Origin: Candidatus Heimdallarchaeota archaeon
Lineage (GTDB): Archaea; Asgardarchaeota; Heimdallarchaeia; JABLTI01
Assembly (NCBI GenBank): GCA_023128635.1
Contig: JAGMDP010000129.1
Location: 1 to 8,662, forward strand
DNA length: 8,662 nt
Reading direction: 5' to 3'
The stretch's first letter is position 1, and the number at the start of each line of letters is the position of its first letter. Below, in pieces: positions 1-5,581 of this stretch. Made by a program: the position numbers and the translations under genes. The notes under the pieces are model-generated. The model made no database searches. It saw nothing but the letters and a program-made list of their open reading frames with translations, and was not told the DNA's origin.

Positions 1-702
1 TTTACCAATCATCATTGCTAAAGTGACATCTAAATCCATTGGATAACCAATGCTTTCAACAGAGCGGATAAAACCTACACCATACTTAGCTAATTGATCA
101 TAGGCATTTATTATACTTTTCAATAATGTGATAGAGGAAATTAACGAAGTAAAATAATCCAATCCTAAATAGAAAGCTTGACTTGTAAGTAGTCCTGTTT
201 CTTCATTAAATCCATGACTTTCACGGACTTTTTTTGGGAATTTCTCCATCATTTTACTATTGACAAGTAATGAATGACCATCATAACAAATTACAGCCAT
301 TGGTTTTTCAGAATAATAAGAATCTAATTCTACTTTTGTTGGAAATCTTTTTTCTTCTAAACTATGAGGTGAAGCACCATAACCAACAAGACCCTTTCCA
401 ATTTTTCCTTTTCTTTCCTTCACAAAGGTTTTGATTATTTCGTCAAATTCAAAGAAGTTCCGAGCAGTTCGAAAATCGAAATACTCCATAGCAATTAATG
501 CCCAATTTGTATAGTGAATATGACCATCACCAAAAGATGGAACTAATGCTCTATCTCCTAGTGTAGTTATGTTTTTACAATCAGCATATTTCTGTGGTAG
601 TTCATTACCAACAAAGACTATTTTTCCTTTCTCTTCTACTAAATATTGAAATACATTATTATCAGCATCACATGTGATTATAGTACCTTGAAAAATTTGC
701 AT
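1..702 (-). CDS. Amidohydrolase family 3 (YtcJ-like) protein, N-terminal part only
   Basis: An open frame runs without interruption from an ATG at 702 to the left edge of the window (234 codons), so the C-terminal half is missing; YtcJ-like proteins are usually over 500 residues. The N-terminus has the short beta-sandwich expected of composite-domain amidohydrolases, followed by a metal-binding HxH (residues 61-63, in the context PSFGDGHIHY). A DGH motif at 141-143 followed by LLVNS resembles the DGHS..VNS signature of COG1574/amidohydrolase 3. These enzymes hydrolyse C-N bonds of amides, formamides or cyclic ureides using a metal centre; the substrate here cannot be told. No signal peptide is seen, so it is probably cytoplasmic. 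It lies 47 bp downstream of the phzF-like gene on the same strand and may be cotranscribed with it. No clear Shine-Dalgarno precedes the ATG. Family assignment is fairly sure, substrate unknown. Confidence 0.85.
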   Translation of the reverse strand, partial: MQIFQGTIITCDADNNVFQYLVEEKGKIVFVGNELPQKYADCKNITTLGDRALVPSFGDGHIHYTNWALIAMEYFDFRTARNFFEFDEIIKTFVKERKGKIGKGLVGYGASPHSLEEKRFPTKVELDSYYSEKPMAVICYDGHSLLVNSKMMEKFPKKVRESHGFNEETGLLTSQAFYLGLDYFTSLISSITLLKSIINAYDQLAKYGVGFIRSVESIGYPMDLDVTLAMMIGK

Positions 703-749
703 ATTTCTTGTTAAGTATAACCGAAATTAAAAATATGTTTCTAAACAAC

Positions 750-1658
750 CTAAAGATAAAACTCTCCTACAGCTGTTTTTTTCACTTTGCCTGAAACTAA
801 AACATTGGTTATATCATCTTCAGTATATAGATTCCTAACAATTAATTGACTTGGTCTATTAATTTCATAACCTTGTTCTATCTTTATGTCAGTTGATTGA
901 GTATGATTTGTTAGTACATTCCAATGCTCTAGATATGCTCCCATTGGTCCTGCGGCACTACCAGTTGCTGGATCTTCAAGAACACCTGCAGAAGGTGCGA
1001 ACATACGTGAATGAATACTAGAATCTTTATGAATCGTTTCAGTTGTAAAAACGAGTAGATTCGGAGTTATGAAATCATTTAGTGTCTCAAGTTGTAATTG
1101 TGGGTTTAAACTAATCTTTTGAATGATTTCCAGAGATTTAATAGGAACAATCAAGAATGGAAAACCCGTTGAGACCGCTTGCATAGGATAATCATCTAGG
1201 ATATCATTTGGCTTTAATCCGATTATTTTAGCTAAGGATTCTTTATCATCATATTTAGCCATAAATTTTGGTTTTGGTTGATACATACCAATAGATTGAT
1301 CTTCGAAAAACTCTACCTCTATTGGTCCGATACCTAGTTCCATTATTGTCTTTTTTATCTCACGAGAAATGAGGTCTCGTTTTTTTAAGACAAATGCCGT
1401 CCCAAGAGTGGGATGTCCTGCAAACTTTAGTTCTTTGCCCGGAGTAAATATCCTTACTTTTACAGAACAAGAATCAATCTCAGGTTTGTATATAAAAGTG
1501 GTTTCGGAGAAATTCAGCTCTAATGCAATACCTTGTAGTTCCTCATCGGTTATACTTAGATTAGCATCTTTATCCCAAAAAGTCGCAAGCTGATTGCCCG
1601 AAAATTGATATCTCTCATCAATAAACACATTAGTTTGGATATATGGATACTTTCTCAT
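750..1658 (-). CDS. PhzF family isomerase/epimerase-like protein
   Basis: The product is a 302-residue protein when started at the ATG at 1658. The frame stays open to an ATG at 1724, but the family normally begins close to a YPxxQxxVF stretch, which here directly follows the 1658 start (MRKYPYIQTNVF). The extra 22 residues come partly from a 55-bp repeat found elsewhere in the window, so I prefer 1658. Family hallmarks are present (numbering from 1658): SETTF with the catalytic Glu at about 52, GHPTLGTA at about 81-88, and EDPATGSAAG with the conserved Asp at about 229. PhzF-fold proteins have two diaminopimelate-epimerase-like halves. They catalyse isomerisations such as that of dihydro-hydroxyanthranilate in phenazine synthesis, but most homologues outside phenazine clusters have unknown substrates. 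No phenazine genes are nearby, so a phenazine role is not supported. A TTATATA box about 30 bp upstream suggests a nearly leaderless transcript. Confidence 0.88.
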   Translation of the reverse strand: MRKYPYIQTNVFIDERYQFSGNQLATFWDKDANLSITDEELQGIALELNFSETTFIYKPEIDSCSVKVRIFTPGKELKFAGHPTLGTAFVLKKRDLISREIKKTIMELGIGPIEVEFFEDQSIGMYQPKPKFMAKYDDKESLAKIIGLKPNDILDDYPMQAVSTGFPFLIVPIKSLEIIQKISLNPQLQLETLNDFITPNLLVFTTETIHKDSSIHSRMFAPSAGVLEDPATGSAAGPMGAYLEHWNVLTNHTQSTDIKIEQGYEINRPSQLIVRNLYTEDDITNVLVSGKVKKTAVGEFYL

Positions 1659-1686
1659 CTCAATCAAATCAATAATTTTTTGTCTG

Positions 1687-1693
1687 TATATAA
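1687..1693 (-). promoter_or_regulatory. Candidate TATA box of the phzF-like gene
   Basis: On the minus strand the sequence reads CTTATATAC, with the TATA core centred about 32 bases upstream of the ATG at 1658. In archaea, transcription begins roughly 25 bases after the TATA centre, which would give a leader of only a few bases. The box lies at the inner end of repeat copy A. An alternative box, ATAAATATAAAC (1784-1795), would better suit the longer start at 1724. Inferred from spacing only. Confidence 0.4.
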
Positions 1694-1741
1694 GTAGACT
1701 CCTCTCAATAATTAGTTTTCTCATTAAACTGAAATACTAGT
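1687..1741. repeat. 55-bp direct repeat, copy A
   Basis: This block matches 3389-3443 in the same orientation at 54 of 55 positions; the only difference is T at 1718 versus C at 3420. Similarity stops sharply on the left and fades on the right. It lies just upstream of the phzF-like start and overlaps the possible N-terminal extension of that frame. Read on the plus strand it begins TATATAAG; on the minus strand it carries GAGAGGAG followed by CTTATATA. Its origin is unknown. Confidence 0.95.
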
Positions 1742-1824
1742 GAAAAAAATCAATTAAGATGATTGGTATAACAGATAGTGATTGTTTATATTTATTCTCA
1801 CAAACTCAAATGTACCCACTGTCT

Positions 1825-1897
1825 AAATCTAGTTTTTAAAATCAAACAGTTGTAAACAATAAGAAGAGAAAGTACAGAAAGGAATTAAACTAGATTT
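1825..1897. repeat. 11-bp inverted repeat in the propeller-phzF spacer
   Basis: AAATCTAGTTT at 1825-1835 is the exact reverse complement of AAACTAGATTT at 1887-1897, with 51 bases between. The right arm falls inside the loop of a separate hairpin (1876-1907), so the two pairings together would form a pseudoknot-like fold in RNA from either strand. The rest of the spacer 1659-1933 shows no gene. Confidence 0.55.
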
Positions 1898-1907
1898 TTT
1901 CCTTTCT
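1876..1907 (-). terminator. Candidate terminator hairpin after the propeller gene
   Basis: AGAAAGGAA (1876-1884) and TTCCTTTCT (1899-1907) form a perfect 9-bp stem with a 14-base loop. In the minus-strand direction it begins 27 bases after the propeller stop codon and is followed by pyrimidine-rich sequence (ACTTTCTCTTCTT). This suits a termination or 3'-end processing signal. Archaeal termination relies more on U-tracts than on hairpins, so function is uncertain. Confidence 0.4.
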
Positions 1908-1933
1908 TGCTCTGAGAGTAAGCTATTAGAGTT

Positions 1934-3244
1934 TTATTGATTATCTATTTGATCTATTTTAACTGATTTTCTCCTTTTCCTAACAAAGAAAACAATAAGA
2001 ATTGTTATTACTCCAAGTATTGGTAAAGTAAAACCGAGAATTACTAAAGTCAACAGAGCTTTTGAAAGTGCATCCAACCAATCCCAAAAATCAAATTCAT
2101 CATGAGGGAAAACATGATGAGGTGATTCGAGATCAGTTATATTCACAATGAATAAAGGTTTTCTAGAAACGAAATGCCCATAATATGTATTGTGAATATA
2201 AGCATAGTTATCTTGAATCATAAAAGAACTAAATGATGTACTGAATTCAGGGGGCGAATAATTACTAATAACTTGTATTTGTTCAAAATCAGATATATCT
2301 AATATCAAAAGAGCATTGTAGTCTAACAAAAACAGAGTGTTATCTCTAATGATAATATCAATTATAGATCTATCTTGCACCAAATATGTTGACATTATTG
2401 TTATGTTTAAAGGATCAGATATATTAAAAATACTCAAATTGTATTGGGGATAGGGTTCAAACAAAAACAAATTATCATTTTTGATATAGATAGTTGATTT
2501 GTAAACACCAGAATTTAATAAAATTTCACCTGAGTATTGTATATTGGTTTTATTAGAAATATCCAAAATAACAAAACCTTCGTATTCAGTAAGAACATAA
2601 GAATAATTTCCTTTTATATTAAAATCATAGTAATCGTGCGTACCATTAAAGTAACTATCTTGTAGTTCAAGAGTGGAGAAATTCTCAAAATTATAGATGG
2701 TGAAATTATCCTCAGATAATGTATACAAATACCAACCATTTATTGCAAAGTTACTCAAATCCCCTAATCCTGTATATCTACCTACTTGAACTATAGATAA
2801 AGGATTAGTATAGTCAAAAACATAAATGGAATGCCAAATATAGATGTAGAGATAATTATCTTGAACAATCATTGTACTTTCATAGTCAATATCTGGAGTG
2901 GAATAGTTTTTAGCTAATTCAGGTTCATTTACATCACTAATATTGTAAATTTCTCTTCCATACCAATCTTCTATTAGAATTAACAAATCATCATTAACAA
3001 ATATTGTACTACCTGTTCGGGTAATATTATCCTCTCTATATATTGAATTTTCAAAGAAATTATTAGAAGGAAATTCAATAATTGCATTATTATCTTCTAC
3101 AATCTTAGAATTATCTATTACTAATTTTCTAGCAAATATTTCTTTCGATGAAATTGTTAAAAACAAAATTGATGACATAAGTAAAAATACACTTAAAGAA
3201 AAGAGAATTCTTGTTCTGATGGTTCTTCTTTTTGTAAATTTCAA
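1934..3244 (-). CDS. Membrane-anchored extracellular beta-propeller protein with LVIVD-like repeats
   Basis: This 436-residue protein has a basic N-terminus followed by a hydrophobic segment (about 12-32; signal or anchor). A large extracellular region follows (about 40-385), then a hydrophobic helix (about 395-421) and a basic RKRRK stop-transfer stretch. The large region repeats a pattern of roughly 40-45 residues (for example NYLYIYIWHSIYVFDYTNP, YEGFVILDISNKTN and ALLILDISD). This matches LVIVD-type blades: aromatic/hydrophobic strand, I-x-D-[IV]-[ST], then a turn. It carries 13 N-x-S/T sequons, including N73, N101, N113, N200, N269 and N368, which fits N-glycosylation outside the cell. 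The start is a TTG at 3244, placed 7 bases after GGGAGGG; no ATG competes nearby. The role may be adhesion or ligand binding at the surface; no catalytic motif is visible. The gene lies between two copies of a 55-bp direct repeat and may be a later arrival here. Confidence 0.8.
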   Translation of the reverse strand: MKFTKRRTIRTRILFSLSVFLLMSSILFLTISSKEIFARKLVIDNSKIVEDNNAIIEFPSNNFFENSIYREDNITRTGSTIFVNDDLLILIEDWYGREIYNISDVNEPELAKNYSTPDIDYESTMIVQDNYLYIYIWHSIYVFDYTNPLSIVQVGRYTGLGDLSNFAINGWYLYTLSEDNFTIYNFENFSTLELQDSYFNGTHDYYDFNIKGNYSYVLTEYEGFVILDISNKTNIQYSGEILLNSGVYKSTIYIKNDNLFLFEPYPQYNLSIFNISDPLNITIMSTYLVQDRSIIDIIIRDNTLFLLDYNALLILDISDFEQIQVISNYSPPEFSTSFSSFMIQDNYAYIHNTYYGHFVSRKPLFIVNITDLESPHHVFPHDEFDFWDWLDALSKALLTLVILGFTLPILGVITILIVFFVRKRRKSVKIDQIDNQ

Positions 3245-3251
3245 AAGATTA

Positions 3252-3258
3252 CCCTCCC
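3252..3258 (-). promoter_or_regulatory. Strong Shine-Dalgarno deciding a TTG start
   Basis: GGGAGGG on the minus strand contains the GGAGG core complementary to the 16S rRNA 3' end and sits 7 bases before the TTG at 3244. This supports the non-ATG start of the propeller gene. Confidence 0.7.
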
Positions 3259-3294
3259 AATATATATATATTTTACTGATTTAAGATATTTTCG

Positions 3295-3314
3295 TTTTTT
3301 TTTTTTTTATAAAA
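3295..3314 (-). promoter_or_regulatory. Candidate promoter of the propeller gene (TATA box and A-tract)
   Basis: On the minus strand TTTTATAA (3307-3314) runs into a 14-base A-tract (3295-3308). A start site about 25 bases downstream of this box would give a leader of around 40 bases, leaving room for the GGGAGGG site. The closer TATATATATA run (3261-3270) looks TATA-like, but it would put initiation at or beyond the start codon, so it is less suitable. Inferred from spacing. Confidence 0.35.
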
Positions 3315-3388
3315 GCTGAGTAAAAATATGAATTTAGAAAGTTAAAGTGAAATAAAAAAAGAAATAAAATGAAGCTGTAATTATTCCA

Positions 3389-3396
3389 TATATAAG
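3389..3396 (+). promoter_or_regulatory. Candidate TATA box of the SnoaL-like gene
   Basis: TATATAAG begins 70 bases before the ATG at 3459 and would place initiation near 3415-3420, giving a leader of about 40 bases. It is the left end of repeat copy B. The same octamer at 1687-1694 would point into the spacer after the propeller gene and could make antisense RNA. Inferred from sequence and spacing only. Confidence 0.4.
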
Positions 3397-3443
3397 TAGA
3401 CTCCTCTCAATAATTAGTTCTCTCATTAAACTGAAATACTAGT
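3389..3443. repeat. 55-bp direct repeat, copy B
   Basis: This is the second copy of the block at 1687-1741, in direct orientation and with one mismatch. It ends 15 bp before the start of the SnoaL-like gene and lies in the divergent spacer between that gene and the propeller gene. The distance between copy starts is 1702 bp, and the interval contains just the propeller gene and its flanks. Confidence 0.95.
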
Positions 3444-3458
3444 TTAGACATTGAATTA

Positions 3459-3926
3459 ATGGGTTGTGAATTTATTTTGTTAAAGCAAACACCAGATGGC
3501 ATCAGAAGTGCTGCAATGGATTTCGATAATGCAATTGAAAAAATGAATGTAGACAAATTGCTTGAATTTTTCTCAGAAGACTGCGAAGTGATTGTCTTAA
3601 ATGAAATTTTAAAAGGAAAAGATGGGGCAAGAAAATTTTTCGATTGGTTGTTTGCTAATGTTATTAAAATAAAATTTGAACCCGTTAATATAATGGTCGA
3701 AAATGATGTTTTTTTTGAAGAATTCATAGTGAAAGCAAAACTTCCAGATGGAACAAGTGTTGTTTCTAATCAAGCAGAAGTCCTTGTTTATGAAAATTAT
3801 AAAATTATAAGTCTGAGACTCTATCTTGATAGACTCGATTTTGCTAATGCCATTGCTACAGATTTTATCAGTAAAGGAATAATTAAGACAATTATTAAGA
3901 GATCACTTAAAGGACTTCGGGAATAA
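3459..3926 (+). CDS. SnoaL-like/NTF2-like domain protein
   Basis: This small protein (155 residues) has the pattern of an NTF2-like alpha+beta cone. An N-terminal helix leads into VDKLLEFFSEDCEV (about 31-44). Then come LKGKDGARKFFDWL (about 51-64), a strand with NDVFFEEF (82-89), an LPDGTSVV turn (95-102) and a last strand ending KIISLRLYLDRLD. The fold serves in polyketide cyclases, isomerases, hydrolases and binding proteins, so no reaction can be assigned. No signal peptide or membrane helix is seen. A lysine-rich tail after residue 126 extends past the usual domain end. The ATG at 3459 is the first in frame after the stop codon at 3432-3434; no clear Shine-Dalgarno precedes it. M20 (3516) is an alternative start that would still keep the domain. 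It is convergent with the transporter gene, 18 bp apart. Confidence 0.72.
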   Translation: MGCEFILLKQTPDGIRSAAMDFDNAIEKMNVDKLLEFFSEDCEVIVLNEILKGKDGARKFFDWLFANVIKIKFEPVNIMVENDVFFEEFIVKAKLPDGTSVVSNQAEVLVYENYKIISLRLYLDRLDFANAIATDFISKGIIKTIIKRSLKGLRE

Positions 3927-3946
3927 TAACTCATTTCCTTATTATT
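3922..3946. terminator. AT-only hairpin between convergent stops
   Basis: AATAATAA (3922-3929) and TTATTATT (3939-3946) are exact inverted repeats with a 9-base loop. They overlap the stop codons of both converging genes. On either strand the second arm is T-rich, so it could serve as a two-way transcription end. With no G:C pairs the stem is weak, and the pattern could be chance in AT-rich DNA. Confidence 0.3.
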
Positions 3947-5390
3947 ACTCTGAAATTCCTTCTGATGTTTCCTCAATGGCTGTACTCGTAGACGTGTAAT
4001 CAAAATCTATTAAGCTGTCAGATGAAGCACTTTCACTGTCAATTATTTTTGTTGAGTCAATATCTACGTCTTGATCTTTTGCTTCTCGTTCTTTACCAAC
4101 AAGAGGCATCATCAAAATAACTGGAATCATACCAACAATGTAGATGAAAGTGGTTATGATGAAGCATAAATTGAAATTGTTGTTTGCGCCTACTATAAAA
4201 CCACCAATAACAGCAGAAGCATTCCAGAATAATCCCCAAGCAATTGCTTCTATTGAATTCCAAATACCTCGACGCCTTTTAGGAATTACATCCATCAAAA
4301 TTGATCTACTTAGTGGTTGACCAGCATTCATGAATGAACCACGTAAAATAAAGAATGGAACTAATACAGCAAATGGTGGATAGATTGCTATTATTAATAA
4401 ACAGAAAGTAGCGATGAATTGAACTATAAAGATAGTTTGAACTCGACCTAGTCTTAAGGATACTTTCTGAGACACCAAACCTAATAATCCCGTTGCCAAT
4501 GATGTCGCTCCCATTATGATATTTAACCAAACAGGCGAAATGAAATATTTTTCCGTAAAGAATACTGGAAAGTATTTTATTGACATTCCAGCTCCTATTC
4601 CGACTAATAGATTTGATGAAACTAAAAGAATGGGTATGAGTTTAGCAGCTTTTCCAGAATCAACTTTAAGTGCAAGTCTACTCTTTTGTTCTTTTACTTC
4701 TTCTGTTACTTCCTTTGCTATTTCTTCACTTTCTTTTCCTAGGCTTCTTTCATCTTTGAATATGAATAGAATGACAATTCCTATCAAACTTACAACAAAT
4801 CCAACATACATTACTTTCTTTAGGATTCCTAGATCCCATTCATTTCCAATGATAGCAAACACAATAGCTGCTAAAATAGGTCCTGCAGCCATAGCAAATT
4901 GTCTTACTAGGTGTGCCCAAGAATAGATTTTTGATCTATATCCTGATGCAACAGAATCTGCAAATAATGCCTCTAAAGAGGGACGAACAAGGGCATTAAA
5001 TAATCCTAAAAGAAATAATGCTATGAAAATATAGAGAAAAGAATTTCCAAAAGCAACAAAGGCTAAACCTATAACTCCAATAACTCCTGCGATTTTCAGT
5101 AGAATATCTCTTCTAAATCTATCAGCAAAATAACCCGCCGGAAAGACAAAAATAGTCATGGTGATACCTGATGCTGCAGAAGTAAGCCCCAACACTACAC
5201 TTTGACTTAGACCAAATAGCCCACCTGCTTCACCAGCAAAAATATAGATGTACATGCTTAATGCCGTACCCATCCAAATACCTCGACCAAGGGAATTGAA
5301 CAAATAGAAACTAAAAATAAGTTTGACATTGTAATTCATGGATCGAATAATGTCTCGAGTAGAGGTTTTAGAATTCATTTCCATATTCAT
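3945..5390 (-). CDS. Major facilitator superfamily (MFS) transporter
   Basis: This 481-residue protein has about 12 hydrophobic helices, two sets of six separated by a charged cytoplasmic loop (about 211-250, rich in K/E). MFS motif A is seen after helix 2 as GYFADRFRRD (86-95). In the second half, after about helix 10, the segment SRSILMDVIPKRRRG is a conserved-looking loop. These features fit a secondary transporter driven by an ion gradient; the substrate cannot be read, though efflux or sugar/drug transport is typical. The last 40 or so residues form a Ser/Asp/Glu-rich hydrophilic tail. Three in-frame ATGs occur within five codons (5390, 5384, 5378); the first is used here and the choice hardly matters. 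The gene diverges from the htrA-like gene and converges with the SnoaL-like gene. Family confident, specificity unknown. Confidence 0.88.
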   Translation of the reverse strand: MNMEMNSKTSTRDIIRSMNYNVKLIFSFYLFNSLGRGIWMGTALSMYIYIFAGEAGGLFGLSQSVVLGLTSAASGITMTIFVFPAGYFADRFRRDILLKIAGVIGVIGLAFVAFGNSFLYIFIALFLLGLFNALVRPSLEALFADSVASGYRSKIYSWAHLVRQFAMAAGPILAAIVFAIIGNEWDLGILKKVMYVGFVVSLIGIVILFIFKDERSLGKESEEIAKEVTEEVKEQKSRLALKVDSGKAAKLIPILLVSSNLLVGIGAGMSIKYFPVFFTEKYFISPVWLNIIMGATSLATGLLGLVSQKVSLRLGRVQTIFIVQFIATFCLLIIAIYPPFAVLVPFFILRGSFMNAGQPLSRSILMDVIPKRRRGIWNSIEAIAWGLFWNASAVIGGFIVGANNNFNLCFIITTFIYIVGMIPVILMMPLVGKEREAKDQDVDIDSTKIIDSESASSDSLIDFDYTSTSTAIEETSEGISE

Positions 5391-5436
5391 ATTAAGTATC
5401 GCGCCATTTTTTATTATGCTGTTAAAGTATTCAAAA

Positions 5437-5455
5437 ATGTTTAATCATTAAAAAT
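5437..5455 (-). promoter_or_regulatory. Imperfect palindrome upstream of the MFS gene
   Basis: TTTAAT-C-ATTAAA (5440-5452) is a perfect palindrome that extends by two more pairs across one mismatch to 5437-5455. It lies 47-65 bp upstream of the MFS start, beside an AATATATTTTTAA stretch that could be the TATA region on the minus strand. A regulator site is possible, but AT-rich palindromes of this size arise by chance. Confidence 0.3.
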
Positions 5456-5510
5456 ATATTGAACGCTATTACTATTCTCATTTTGGAAAAAAAAAACAGT
5501 CATTTACATT

Positions 5511-5527
5511 ACTAATAATTTATTAGT
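5511..5527 (+). promoter_or_regulatory. Perfect 17-bp palindrome, candidate operator of the htrA-like gene
   Basis: ACTAATAA-T-TTATTAGT is a perfect 8+1+8 palindrome ending three bases before the putative TATA box. Its position overlaps where the B-recognition element would be, where archaeal repressors or activators often bind. An octamer, AGTCATTT, occurs at 5498-5505 and again at 5525-5532, so the palindrome is also framed by a short direct repeat. The binding protein is unknown. Confidence 0.5.
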
Positions 5528-5529
5528 CA

Positions 5530-5538
5530 TTTTAAATA
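5530..5538 (+). promoter_or_regulatory. Candidate TATA box of the htrA-like gene
   Basis: TTTTAAATA sits about 50 bases before the ATG at 5582. Initiation some 25 bases downstream would leave a leader of about 22 bases. It directly follows the 17-bp palindrome, so occupancy of that site could block or aid TBP/TFB binding. Confidence 0.5.
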
Positions 5539-5581
5539 AGTAAAGATAATATTAGAATAACAAAAAGTAAGTGATTTCACA

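Noticed and set aside
750..1658. Phenazine biosynthesis cluster because of the PhzF homologue
   Set aside because: No other phz genes are present, and PhzF-fold proteins are widespread in organisms that make no phenazines.
1687..3443. The 55-bp pair as CRISPR repeats or transposon terminal repeats
   Set aside because: There are only two copies, spaced 1.7 kb apart, in direct orientation, with no spacers, Cas genes, transposase or terminal inverted repeats.
3407..3727. A 106-codon open frame on the minus strand, antisense to the SnoaL-like gene
   Set aside because: It has low-complexity composition, no recognisable domain, and fully overlaps a gene with clear NTF2-like features. It is a reading-frame shadow.
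4516..4926. A 136-codon open frame on the plus strand inside the MFS gene
   Set aside because: It is antisense to the transmembrane coding region and has no family resemblance. AT-rich hydrophobic codons often leave the opposite strand open.
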